This document shows positions 22,202 through 34,298 of a stretch of 64,000 bases of DNA, one piece after another. Both the position numbers and the translations under genes were made by a program. The stretch is from Porodaedalea pini (Eukaryota; Basidiomycota; Agaricomycetes; Hymenochaetales; Hymenochaetaceae): assembly GCA_002794775.1 (NCBI GenBank), contig NBAY01000066.1, positions 1-64,000 on the forward strand. Direction: 5' to 3'. A model generated the notes under the pieces. That model had not been told where the DNA came from, did not search any database, and saw only the letters and a program-made list of their open reading frames with translations. Each line of letters begins with the position of its first letter. The stretch's first letter is position 1.

Positions 22202-23359
22202 ATGCCTAGACGACAAGCTAGGAACCCACCACCCCCCCCCCACCCATCACCAGCGCCATTGCCCATCATGTCGGAACCCCAAACTCCCACTGCACTAGCT
22301 GCAGGTGCATCGACGATCTCGAATGACATGATGCAAGAGATCATCAACACGCTACATGGCCTGGGACTACTAGCAACTCCTACACTGGCAGCTGCAGCCG
22401 CATCTGCCCTTCCACCACCAACAACAAACAGTAATGGAGGAAGACACATTGCCAAACCCGAGGCGTTCAATGGGTGAGACTACAAGAAGTTTGAGCACGC
22501 CATCACCCTCTACATCAAAGCAAATGCAGGGGACTTCATGAATGATAAGGACTACTTCCTTTTCATGTTATCATTCATGACAGAAGGATCAGCCACACTC
22601 TGGGCACAAAACTTCTTGGAGAGCATCAAGATGGACAGCTACCTAATCTTCTCACTCATCAGTCGCCAGAAGTTCAACAAACAACTGGAGAAAGCGTTCG
22701 GGGACCCAAACAAACGCATGAATGCCATGCAAAAATTGGACAGCTGGAAACACACCTGGGATATCACAGCTGACCAATTCTTCCAGCAGTTCGATATCTA
22801 TCACCATGCAGCAGGACACAACGATGATGCCAAAAATGACGATACCCTCATCCACAAGCTGACAAAAGCCTTGGATAGAGAGATCATATACCAGATCAAA
22901 ATGAGCGACACAGTCCCAACCACGTACAAAGGTTGGCAAGAAAAAGCCATTTGATTTGACAACGCCAGGCAGCAGATAAAGGCCATCGAACAAATGCGAG
23001 CTGCCCCATCCAGACCTCAGGCACCCCCACCGAAACCCACCCAGACATTCGCACCTAGAATCCCTGAAAGGCACGACGCCACTGGAGTCACATACGGAGG
23101 CATGGGGAAGCCGATGGATGTGTCACTAGAAGAGTTAAGGCGATTGGGTGCCTGCTACTACTGTGGAGGGCAGGGACACCGAAAGGCAAACTGCCCAAAG
23201 AGAACGGAAGTGATAAGGGCTGTGTTGATGGGGATGGAGCCACAAGAGAGAAAAGTCTAGGCAGACGAGACCACGACGCTCAAGGAGTCAGACTTTGCGG
23301 AGGAAGAAGAGGAGATGCTCTTTGAGCAGGAGTTGGATTTTGTGGAGCCCCAGCAGTGA
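22202..23359 (+). pseudogene. gag of E (broken)
   Basis: Starts at ATG 22202 after an untranslated leader. An early proline run is encoded partly by a homopolymer of C (22228-22241). The capsid part has TLWAQNFLE and FFQQFD. A CCHC knuckle, Cys-x2-Cys-x4-His-x4-Cys, lies at 23153-23194. In-frame stops at 22475, 22952 and 23258; the first two are TGA. The natural end is TGA 23357-23359. The pol frame opens one base back at this point, so a -1 shift is the likely route to Gag-Pol. Confidence 0.85.
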
Positions 23360-26300
23360 ATACGGCACTGACTGGGATAGGTTCAGTTTCGGTTTTCCAA
23401 ACGGCCATTTTTGATAATTCTATGGACTTTGTAGATAACCTAGATAAAACACAAAAAAATGTAAAAAACAATGTCATTCACAAAAATATTCCTTCTGTTC
23501 CTGTACCAGTAGTTAATAGTATAGATATGCCTTCATGTAACAACATCTCTGTCCTTTTGTCCTGTTCTATTTCCGTGTCTGAAAATCATGTAAAATCCTT
23601 TTCTGAATCTTTTAATTCTATTTCTTCCTTGGCTGGAACTGAACTGAAATCCGTGAAAAATGAAAACTCATCAAAACAAGCTGAGAGGAAATCCTGGAGA
23701 GACTGCCCCATCCCCTTTACTGCACCATGGGTTATACGGCATCTCAAAGAGGATAAACTCAAAAGTGCTTTAATGACTCTCTGAGTATGGATGAAACAGC
23801 AGAGGCATGCTGAAGTGAATGAAGAGACAGTGCATCAAATCATTGTGCTAGAAGAATCAGATGTCGCGGCGGCTGTTAGGGACATGAGGGGTCTGAAAAG
23901 GTTCGTAAGAGGGTCTCAGGGGCAACAGCTCATGGTACCGATTCTCCTCCAAATGACCAACACCGGCAATCAGTTCAAGGTAGATGCACTACTGGACAGT
24001 GGCTGCACCGGCTCATGTATCAACTGATCCTTCATCAAAAAGCATCAGATCAGGACAAAAAAGACACCCATCCCGATCTGAGTTTATAATGCTGATGGCA
24101 CGCTCAATAAGGACAGTTCAATCATGGAATTTGTGGAAATGCGCATGACAATTAAAGATCATTCGGAGCGCATCCACTTTGTGGTCACGGATCTAGGGAA
24201 AACAGATGTGTTCATCGGACATGAATGGTTAAAGCTGCACAATCCTAACATCAACTGGCAAAAGTCTACAATCAAATTCGATCGATGCCCTGATGTATGC
24301 GGCTATATCCATGGTCTAGAGGACATTGACACAGACCCTGACAAAAACCTTGATCTGGTGGAACTTGAAGATGGCGATCAGCTCTTTCTCTTCAATTGGG
24401 ATGGATACATTAAGTCTGATCTGAGGAAAGCACTGAAGGTCAGGCAACAGGCACTTGAGGAGGTCCCAGACTACGTCAAAGAGTTTGCAGATGTCTTCAG
24501 TGAACAGGAATTTGATCAGTTACCAGAGAGATGCCCCTGGGATCACGCTATCGAACTTAAACTGGGCTCGAAGCTCTCTGACTGTAAGATCTACCTGCTT
24601 AGTCCATCAGAACAGGTGGCGCTGGACGAATTCCTTGCCAAAAACCTGAGAACTGGCCATATTTGCAACTCTCAATCCGAGATGGCATCCCCCTTCTTCT
24701 TCATCAAAAAGAAGGATGGCAAGCTTCGCCCTGTACAGGATTATCACAGGCTCAACAAGATGACGGTTAAGAACAAATACCCGTTACCTCTAATTCAAGA
24801 GCTCATCGACAAAACCAAGCAGGCAAAATTCTTCACAAAGCTTGACATACACTGGGGTTACAACAACATTCAGATTCAAGAGGGTGATGAGTATAAAGCT
24901 GCCTTCAGGACGAACCACAGTCTATTTGAACCAACGGTCATGTTCTTTGGTCTCACAAACTCACCAGCAACCTTCCAAGGATTTATGAATGAAATCTTCC
25001 GAGAACTTGTCAATGATGGACATGTCATAGTCTACATGGATGACATCCTGATCTTCGCACAGACTTGCAAACATCATGACAAACTCATCTGACAAGTCCT
25101 GGAAGTGTTGCGAGCAAACAAGTTGTTCTTAAAGCCAGAAAAGTGCAGCTTCGCTCAAGAGACCGTGAACTATCTTGAGCATATCCTCAGCAATGGACAG
25201 ATTCGCATAGATCCCACCAAAGTGGCAGGCGTAAAAGATTGGCCAGTTCCTAAGAACAAGAAAGAACTACAGTCTTTCCTTGGGTTCTGCAACTACTACC
25301 ACCGCTTTATCCTAGCATTCAATCACTATGCAAAGCCCCTGACAGTGTTGACTGGAGACGTAGAGTGGAAGTGGGAGGTGGAGCAACAGGAGGCTTTTGA
25401 ACATCTGAAGCAGAAGCTCTGTGAGGAACCCGTACTTGCAGTACCTACTGATGATGGTCAATTTCGGGTGGAGGCTGATTCATCACACTTCGCTAACGGT
25501 GCCATTCTGTCCCAATTTATTGACAGAAAGTGGCATCCAATTGCATACTGATCGCAAGCGCTTAGCCAAGCAGAGTGCAATTATAAAATCTACGACAAAG
25601 AGATGTTTGTGATCATGTGTGCACTGGATGACTGGCGACAATATCTTCTGGGAGTAACACAAACCTTCAAAATCTGGTTGGATCACCTCAACCTCCAGTA
25701 TTTCTGAAAACCCCAGAAGATTAACCACCGACAAGCGAGATGGCTACAGGAACTAGCAGACTATGACTTCAAACTGTTCCATAAACCAGGTGCCCTGATG
25801 ACTAAGGCTGACCTCCTCTCGAGATGAGTGGACCATGAGAGGGGGGAGAACAACAATATCAACATCATTTTGCTCAAGCCAGACTTATTTGTAAATGCAA
25901 CACTGCTAGAAGCACTAGATGCAGAATTTGTTAAACGAATCAAAAGGGTACAAAACAACAGGGACAGGGCAGTTGTGAAGGTGTTAGGCAGGAAGGAGCG
26001 AGAGTGGGATGAAGAGGAAGAGGGGTTGTTGACATGGAAGGGCAGGATCTATGTACCAAGAGACCGTAAACTCCGGGAAGACATCATTCAAAACCATCAC
26101 AACAGCACACTCACAGGACACCCGGGACACTATAAGACCCACAAGTTGATCACACGCAACTACTGGTGGCTGGGAATCCAGTGAGATGTTCGAATGTATG
26201 TTGAGGGATGCGACACATGCCAATGTACCAAGGCACACCAAACGAAACTGCATAATCCTCTGAACCCGAACGAGACCCTGAAAGGTCCTTGGGAAATTGT

Positions 26301-27393
26301 CATGGCAGACCTGATAGGCAAACTCCCTGAGTCCAATGGGCATAACACGATTTGTGTCTTTGTCGACAGATTCAGTAAACAGGTACATGCAATCCCTACC
26401 TCTGTGAGCATAATGTCAGAAGGGATGGTGAAGCTCTACCGAGACCATGTCTTCAGGCTACATGGCATACCACACAAGTTTATTCATGACAGAGGATCAC
26501 AGTTCGAGTCCAAATTTATGAACGAACTATACTGGTTATTGGGCATCGAGGGAAACCTGTCAATGGCATATCACCCACAAATGGATGGTCAGACAGAATG
26601 GATAAACCAAGAGATCGAACAGTACCTCTGTCTCTTTGTTAACCACCATCAGTCAGATTGGGCAGAATGGCTTGCGCTAGCAGAATTCACGTACAATGAC
26701 AAGGAACAGACGTCAACAGGAGCATCACCTTTTTTCATCAACCATGGGAGACACCCATACAAGGGTACAAATCCTAGATGCAAATCAACCAATGAGTCTG
26801 CCAAGCAATTCACCAACTGAATGGCCAAGGTCAGAGAGGAAACCAAATCGTCATTAAAGCATGCAGCTGAAACCATGAAGCGCTTCTACGACAGGACAAA
26901 GGGAGAATCTATTGAGTATAAACCTGGAGATAAGGTCATGCTTGAAGGAACTCACCTAAAGACAGATCGTCCTATGAAGAAGCTGGGAGACAAACACCAT
27001 GGGCCTTTCATCATTGAAAAGAAAGTTGGCACATCAGCATATAGGCTTAAACTACCACGTACATGGAAGAAAGTCTATCCGGTTTTCAATGAAGTGCTCC
27101 TCTCCCCATACAACGAGCTGCAGTATATGTCGCAGAAGTGAGATCCTCTACCCCCACCTGAGATCATCGACGATGTGCCGGAATATGAGGTCAAAAAGAT
27201 TGTTGACTCCAAGCTAGAGCGAGGAAAGCTCAAATACCTCATACACTGGAAAGGGTATCCGAATGAAGAGCGCACCTGGGAACCAATTGCAAACCTGACA
27301 AACTCTCAGAAGGCTATCGACAAATTTCATAAGTCGACTCCAAGCACCTTGCGTATACTCAATACCTTAGCAATGTCACAGCTAAAGTTCTGA
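23356..27393 (+). pseudogene. pol of E with chromodomain (broken)
   Basis: One frame of about 1345 codons. After a 120-residue linker rich in Asn/Ser comes protease (LLDSGCTGSCI, true D-S-G) at about 23985. RT has KLDIHWGYNN and YMDD at 25033-25044, catalytically complete. RNase H has VEADSS at about 25470. Integrase has HHCC (HNSTLTGHPG, CDTCQ), VADLIGKL and GQTEWINQEIEQ. The chromodomain is at 27180-27340 (YEVKKIVDS, then YLIHWKGYPNEERTWEP). Ten stops: 23782, 24025, 24079, 25090, 25549, 25705, 25825, 26182, 26818 and 27139. All are TGA, most at places where Arg is expected from the family. Confidence 0.92.
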
Positions 27394-27510
27394 CCCATAT
27401 TCAAAATGATGGAGCCTGAGAGATGGGAAGGAGTGGCACAGTGGTAGGCCAGTAAGTTCCAGGGTAGGGAACATAGGCGATCGGGATGCTCGCCTTGAAG
27501 GAGAGGGTCA

Positions 27511-27947
27511 TATCATGGACACTTTTTTAACTATTTTTATTATTCTCTTCTCTTACCAGTTTCCCTTATCTTATCTTATCCACTCATCACTAATCACGCT
27601 TATTCCTGCTTACTCCTTATTCATTACGTTCTCCTTACTCGCTGACCAATCCTATGATATCATTGTTCTATGAAGTTCCATGATGTTCTATTATCTATCC
27701 TTATGTAGTAGTTAATTCCCTGGTCTGTGCACAGCCACTGAAGGGTATATAAGTAGGTAGTTCTCCTGTACTTACCCTTTAGTTTTGACCTGGTCAATTC
27801 TACCTGGCTACATCCAGAAGCTGTATCCCCTCCTTGCACTGTGTCAGATCCCCTGGCTCACTGCTCTCTCTCTCTCCCCTCTCTTCCTTTGACTGAGTTC
27901 CATGTGACCTGGTTACCTCTTTGTGTACCTGTAGTCCGTCGCTGATA
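27511..27947 (+). repeat. 3' LTR of E
   Basis: 437 bp, begins TATCATGG and ends GCTGATA, where TGTCATGG and GCTGACA are expected. TATA box at 27746-27753. Directly followed by GGAAT. Confidence 0.95.
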
Positions 27948-27952
27948 GGAAT

Positions 27953-28756
27953 GTACTAGAACATTTTGGTGGTGGTCTGGAATGATATGTAAAGGTTGAG
28001 AAGGTTCTGGAACAAGTATGTCCAGACCTCTAGACCTATTTATAGAACACAGAAAATAGTATAAAGGAAGGGCCTCAGAGCTGCTAGCAAGAAGGAGGGA
28101 GATGGAAATTCCCTAATAAGACAGATAGCCAAGTGAATTGTCACTCAAGAGAGATACTCACTAGAGTATTCTAATAAGATAATTCTCAGCTAACTGACAG
28201 CAAACTAACCCTCTTTAGCTAGCTAGTGACCAGGTCCAACCTTATTAGCCAAACTCAAAATCTAAGTGTGAAAATCAGCAAGTAGTTGCTTGAGTTAAGG
28301 AAACTCAAGTATTCAGTGAAAGAGACTCAGTGAAAGTCTAAAGTAAAAAGCTGGAAATCCTTGGTGGACTACTCAAGATCTTCAAGAAAGGAAATTGGTA
28401 AAGTGAATTAGGACATCTTAAACTACTAACTTTTACAGGTTACAATCTATCAGTACAAGAAATCAAAATCCCTAGTAAAATGAACAACTGAGAAAAGTTT
28501 TGACTTAACAACTAGTCCATTCAACTCCAGTGGAACTGCGATTAACAAGATTCACTATTTGATCTTACTTGCAGTACCAGCAAGACAGCATGCGATGGAT
28601 CAAATACACTGAGCAGTTCAGAAAGGAACAAATCAAAAGACTCCTTTATAATAATGACTATGTCCAGAGGGGCATTAAGAGATCACTCAAGAAAAGTTAG
28701 TATAGCATTATGTTCCATGCTGGCTCCGCATTCATAGAAGCCATTTTGAAAACACA
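27953..28756. other. AT-rich stretch after element E
   Basis: No coding pattern found. Purine-rich and repetitive on the small scale (many AAGTCTAAAG-like and ACTCAAG words). It is continuous with 20395-20966 once E is removed. Confidence 0.5.
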
Positions 28757-28960
28757 CTACAGCCCACAACTATGTGGTTGAAAGTGCAACTGTCCTCCAG
28801 AGCTGGCAGACTTGTGAGACATTAAGATGTGCTTCCTTATTAGATATCCAGCTTCTGCACTTGCTCTGTGCATTGCTTTGTCAGTGAACAGATTGTATCT
28901 GTTCACTTTGACTACAGGTAGACATTCAATGAAAAAGTCTGAGAGTATTTCAGAAGGCAA
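28757..28960 (-). pseudogene. F-box start, fragment
   Basis: A 67-codon piece beginning MPSEILSDFFIECLP, the typical first helix of an F-box (compare LPDELLAHIFLLCLP at 62508). The rest of the F-box is not conserved and the frame closes quickly. It may be the 5' exon of the gene whose LRR-like part lies beyond element E at 20394-19657. F-box proteins recruit substrates to SCF ubiquitin ligases. Confidence 0.45.
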
Positions 28961-30160
28961 TCAAGCAATGTAACATGACTTAGATGTCTGAATCTGAGTT
29001 CTACTGTGTGAAAGACAGCTGATATGAGGCAAGAGTTCATGTTGCAGAAGAGATTTGTGTTGACAAGGTTCACCACAGTCTCCCTGAAGATTTATAGTTC
29101 AGGTTTAGTAGGTGAGTAACAGCTTCCAAATATATTGATGGCATGCTCAGTGATGGCGTGCTCAGTTAATTCAAGCACATCCAAAATGTGTCCTGGTACT
29201 CTTTCTCTCATGCCACCACTATCTCTGCTCTCTGTCTTGCCAAAGACATGCCCCTCACTTTCTCTCCTGAACTTCTGGTAGTGTCTCTGTGTCCAATGAT
29301 GAGCTGATCCTTGAGTTACTTATTGTGATGTACTGTCACCTCCCATAACACTCACACTTCGGGAGTGTACAATTTGCTTGCCATCAAAGGTGCCTTGAGG
29401 CATTCAGGACATGATATCCTGGAGGACTATGAGTGGTGCTTGGCATAGTCAGATTTGCTTGGAAGATAGGTATATTCTGTCTACAGTTCACTCTCATCAG
29501 GGCATTGAGCTCCTTCATTGCTCAATGTGTGTCTCTTCTCCACCCCCCTTTTTCCAGGCACCATGTCCTTTGCCTAGGCATGTCTTTGCTCTACATGTCC
29601 TTTGTAATCAGATCTTGACTATTGTAAAAATTCTGGGGTTCATCACGAGGGTGGCCACATTCCTATAGACATCAGTATCTTTGCCCTATGGAACAAAAGG
29701 CTGATGCTGCAGTCTTTATCTGCTGGTTTTGAATGATGCTAGAGGACATTTCAATGTAATATACAAGGTATTTGTGTGCTTCTTGTCAGTGAGAACAATA
29801 TTCTGCTCATTTTTGACCATTTTCTTTCATTGAGAGATAATGGAGCTTGGTTGCTGTGAAGCACAAAAGCCTATCTCAACGTGCAATAGTGCATGGCGCT
29901 TTTGGCATCCCCCTTGGATTATTCACAGGGCTGGTTCCATACTTGACCATTTCCATTCACCAATCTGCAAGCAGGATGTAATCTAGGGTGCCTCTCGTCT
30001 TCTGTGGTCTTACCTTCACTGTCCATCATCAAAATGTGTTGTTTTCATTCCCTGGTATCTGCCTAGCTCCTTTCTCTTTATTAGAGGTTCACGTGTTTTT
30101 TTTTGCACTAAAATAATATAAGAAAGGCTTGTGCCACTATTGCTCCTCCATTCTCACTTC
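28961..30160. other. Region upstream of the EGT1-like pseudogene
   Basis: No gene I can defend. Short open pieces exist (for example 29411-29668) without recognisable motifs. It may hold decayed 5' exons of the EGT1-like gene, since the first half of that protein is missing. Confidence 0.4.
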
Positions 30161-30199
30161 CCTCGTCTGCCCTGCAAAAGTTGCAATTTTTATCAACAA

Positions 30200-30492
30200 T
30201 CCCGACAATGTCCTCACCTCAGTTGATACGCTTAGCTTCTCCAGAATCATCCTCATCTTCACCCTCTTCACATTTCTCCAAGTCGTTTGCAGTGACATCA
30301 CATATGGAGGACAACCATTTGGCTTTGGCAGAGGTGAGCCATCTGCTCATCATCTCACCACCTTGCGAGTCCTCTTCTGAGCTGGATGCATTTCTGCATT
30401 GCCTGCTGCTTGGCAAGGATTGCATGGGCTCAAAGTCACATTTACTGCTTGCGATAGGTCTTGCTGATGAGCCCCAGTGTAAACCTGAGTGA
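30200..30492 (+). pseudogene. Possible methyltransferase exon of the EGT1-like gene
   Basis: A frame reading from an ATG near 30208 ends in FLHCLLLGKDCMGSKSHLLL and GLADEP. The pattern FLxxLxL..G..LL.GLD is reminiscent of the histidine methyltransferase domain of Egt1 proteins and would fall just upstream of the recognised exons. The match is weak and I cannot place exon edges. Confidence 0.3.
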
Positions 30493-30619
30493 ACACTGAG
30501 TAAGGTTATATGTGTGGTTGGTATAATGCTCAGGAAAGCATCGATGTTCTATACCTGGGCTTCCAACAGTGAGCATTGAAACCCATTCCAAACCTGTCTT
30601 TTCGCTAATTCTTTTCCAG

Positions 30620-32361
30620 AACCAGCTAGATATTTCAAATCAATTGTCACTGGCAAGACCACCTTGCTTGAGCTCCAGTGCCAAACCATCTCACCCACGA
30701 AGTTGTCTCACAATGACATGCTCAATGTTTTCATGTCAGCTGGCCTGCATCTTATCTATTGTATGCCTGTCTCTGGCAGCAAGTTCTACCTACTCAAACG
30801 GGCACCCTTCTCATTCCCTTCCCTCATGCCACTGTCCTGTAATGTGGAAAAGGTCAATCCTTTTGGTCTGCCAACGTGTGAAGAGTGGCGCATTCTCTGG
30901 ACAGCATGAGATCTTGTAATGCTCAGGATGATCCTGCCAGAGATGCTGCACCAGAACCCAATCAACTTGCACCATAAGTGCTTGTTCTACATTGGACATA
31001 TCCCGATGTGAGATTTCTTCATTTCACTGTAGAGCTGACTCATTGAGAGGAAATGCAGATTCTTGAATATTCTCCTATCACACTTATTCAAAGAGCCATA
31101 TACAGAGCCGAGGAACTATACCCAGACCTTTGAGGTCAGGCAATCTGCAGACTGTTCTGGCTCTCCCTTTTGATTCTTATATAGTGTGGCATTGACCCTC
31201 ACATCGACGATCCTGACCATTGCCATGTACATTCCTCTTCAGAGCCTCTACAGTCTACAAGCTCATAATGTGTAATCTCTTTAGTCCCACTCAGAATTGT
31301 CTGAAGCCAACGAGGACTGGCCAACCCTGGCAGAGATAGTCGCATACCACAACCATGTGCAAGAGCACCTGATGCAGCTATATGATGACTTTGATTCCGG
31401 CAAGCGCAAACTCAACAGGAGCATTGCCCATGTCTTACAGATGACCCTTGAGCATGAGGGATTCCACATTGAGGTTGGATTTTTCTTTCTTTAAAACTTA
31501 ACTTGTTCTAATAGTACATGATAGACACTTTTGTACATGCTCATCCAGCGTGCTGGAACTGGGATACTTCCACCACCTGGCTTCTCGACTCTGCCATGGA
31601 CCACACTTGTCGAGCAATGGGCACACATCCCTGCACCCTCTTCCCTCTTTGTGATCCTCGGTCCAGCGATGCTCGCAATGGGCCACAATGATGTGGAGTC
31701 AGACAATATAGTTCCCAGCCTAGTGGATGATGTCCTTGAGCATGCATTCAGGTGGGACAACAAGTCGCCATGCTGGGAGGTTGAAGTCACATGCTTCTGT
31801 GTCGACTGGCAGCCCATTACAAATGGTGAGTTCTGGGCTTTCTGGGAGCATTTGAACAGGGAGGGTGGTCTCCCTGTGAGCTGGACGGAGGAAGATGGCC
31901 AAATTCTGGTTGGTCTTGTTTGGTTATACCCTTTCTCTCATAATGACTAACTTCTTATAGGTCAGGATGGTGCATGGCCTTGTGCTGATGTCTATTGCAG
32001 AGCACTGGCCTATGCTCACATTGTATGATCAACTCTAGATATATGTGCAGTCGAAGGGTGGTCGACTCCCTACTGAGCCAGAGTTGCGCCTCTTCCTAGA
32101 CAAGTACAAAATCAGTTTCGAACACAGCACAAATGTTGGCTTCCGGAACTGGCATCCTGTCCCGTGAGTCTTCACTGACTGTCCAGATGAATATTTGTTT
32201 AGCTCCTTGCAGACCAACAGCTGGTTGCAGCAGTGGTGCAGGCTCTAATGGTGGTGTCTGGGAGTGGACGTCAACTGTGTTTGGCGAGCACCCTGGCATT
32301 TCTCTGACAAAGCATTTCCCAGGATACTCGACTGACTTCTTTGACGGCAAGCATCAAGCGG
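30620..32361 (+). pseudogene. EGT1: EGT1-like gene, 5' part, cut by element C
   Basis: Fungal Egt1 joins a histidine methyltransferase to a DinB/FGE-type iron sulfoxide synthase in ergothioneine synthesis. Here the end of the methyltransferase domain (RAPFSFP, NPFGLPT), the DinB part (KCLFYIGHIP; HEGFH, the His pair of the iron site) and the FGE part (GFRNWHPVP, NGGVWEWTS, FFDGKH) appear in order. At least five short introns are visible, for example 31474-31524 (GT..AG, 51 nt) and about 32167-32212. TGA 30907-30909 replaces a Trp expected in the family and TAG 32036-32038 breaks the FGE domain. Element C enters three bases before the end of an exon. The gene resumes at 50646. Confidence 0.8.
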
Positions 32362-32380
32362 TGATAATACTGAGTTCCGG

Positions 32381-33313
32381 TGTAGATCCTGACTTAGGGG
32401 TGTCTGGGATCAACGGTCCTTTTGGGGACGTGATCGCGTTGCTCTGGGAAGTTAGGGGTAGACTGCGGTGAGATCACTCGACGTACCGGTACGCGTCGGT
32501 ACGCTTCGGTACGCGCCGGTACGTGTCGATATCGAGAACAAAGGTCGGGAACTCCTGTCGGGTCTGTGGTTTGACCGGTACAGAGTCGGTACGTGCAGGT
32601 AATCAACACCGGTACGATGTGATCATGACGAGCGACGAGGTTCGAGTTATGAAGTATGAGACGAGAGATGGTTTTGAGAGATGAGATGCTAAGACGAAGA
32701 CGGAACGACTACAAGATTACGAGAACTAAGACGGATTGCACTCAAGTTACCCTATCTGAGGGAGACTCTGCGGTAGAACTGACTTGTCCTCTACCTACGA
32801 CATGGGGTGCATATTTATACTAAGTCCAAAGATCTATCTACAGTTAATAATTTCCATACGGGCATACTGTGCATATCAGTTGAAACATAGAGAAGTCGAA
32901 AGGAAAAGTCATAGGTCATAGAGGCGCGCATAGAGTGCATAGAAATCAGAAGAACATAGGAAAAACATAAATCATAATGAGGAAAATGTCCGCTTCGCAT
33001 CCGATCACACCGGTGCTCCACCGGAACTCAGATCGTCCAATCGGTACGTGGCTCCCATCGTCGGACAGCAGTCTGGTACGCGTCTTGGCTGTATGCTCCA
33101 TGTGACCGTGTCCCTAATCGTCGAGATAAGATCTCCGGTACATTCCGGTATGCTTTCGGAGGTGTTGGAACGTGCTGATGACATGATCGCAAGGTTCTGA
33201 TTCAAGACCGGACCGATCGGGTTGAGTCCGGTACTGATCAGTATGCGTCGGAACCAGTTCTTGAATGCTTCTGGAGTGATCGGCAGTGATGGGACAATCG
33301 GCACGGCTCTACA
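32381..33313 (-). repeat. Solo LTR of the A family
   Basis: 933 bp, inverted relative to element A, with TGTAGA and TCTACA ends. Flanked by CCGG on both sides (32377-32380, 33314-33317), a perfect 4-bp target duplication. The uninterrupted target survives at 49560-49572 in the other LTR of C. A solo LTR arises by recombination between the two LTRs of a full element. Confidence 0.95.
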
Positions 33314-33400
33314 CCGGTTGTTAGTGAATGGGAATCAGATGATTGAGTTTGAGGGAGACGTGTCTAGTGGGTCAATACCCTCGTTCCGGTCGAGTTCTGT

Positions 33401-33825
33401 TGTCAGGATTTGAACTTTTCCCTTCTTTTATTTTCCTTTTTATCATTTCTTTTCTTTTAATCGCTCCTTTTCATTATAATTAATCATCTTTTTCAATCAT
33501 TTCCCACACTCTTTTCACATGACCTTCATTCGTTCCATTCTGTTTGTTTAGGTAACATTAGGTAATATAGTCTCACGGTCGTCACTATATAAGGTCTCAG
33601 GAATTGCATGAACTCCTTGTTCTGCTTTTCCTCTTACCTCCGCAACGACCTAGGTGAGACTTGTCCCCCTTGTATTAGTTTAGTCTTGTATTAATCCTCT
33701 TACCTCTGCGACAACCTAGCCTGAGTATAGCGTGCCCTGAGTCCCCGCTTGAGTACAGCACGTCCCAGACAACAGTCAGCCGAGGCCTGCCCAGTCCGAG
33801 TCATCTCCCGGACTCCCGCCTAACA
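33401..33825 (+). repeat. 5' LTR of B3
   Basis: 425 bp, TGTCAGG..CTAACA. TATA box TATATAAG at 33586-33593. The upstream part (U3) is nearly identical to the 3' copy, while the part after the TATA box carries about 15 transitions. Confidence 0.94.
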
Positions 33826-34298
33826 TAAAAGCAGAACCTCACCTAGGCTCATCCCCAGCGTACGTCGTCGCTGTTGACTCGCCTTCACTCAGTCTAGAGG
33901 AGTGCTCCCCTCGATGGACTTGAAGTGTAAACCTCCTAAATGACAACCCTCAACCCTGCCCGGACGTTTTCGGATGTTCGTGTATTACATAAACTTTGCA
34001 ACCAACTTTTCCCGACCCTGGCTCTCTGCATTTCCCTTTGGTGGAGGAGCCACTTAACCTGGACGTGGGTGACATTATGTGTTCAGTCATCAATGTCGTT
34101 GTTGATTGTTATCTCTGCCGTGTCTTTCCGCCTCATCATCAACCTTGCTGACGAACCCGTTCAACGTTGGTGTAACCCCGGATCGAACGCACAACCGATC
34201 CCTGTTCCTCTGCCATTGTCAAGATAGATCTCACCGACAAACAGCAATGGGCCCTCCCTGCATCAGCCCATTGGGATCCAGACTGACCAAGCTACGTT

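Larger units (their letters stand above)
20972..27947 (+). mobile_element. Chromovirus E
   Basis: A complete 6976-bp Ty3/gypsy element: 436-bp 5' LTR, gag, pol with C-terminal chromodomain, purine tract GAAGGAGAGGG and 437-bp 3' LTR. Flanked by a perfect 5-bp target duplication GGAAT (20967-20971 and 27948-27952). The 3' LTR ends have lost the canonical TG..CA to TA..TA, both transitions. Pol has ten in-frame stops, so it is dead. Confidence 0.95.

Noticed and set aside
30129..30380. Open frame upstream of the EGT1-like gene as a separate gene
   Set aside because: No motif, no good start context, and it overlaps a candidate EGT1 exon in another frame.
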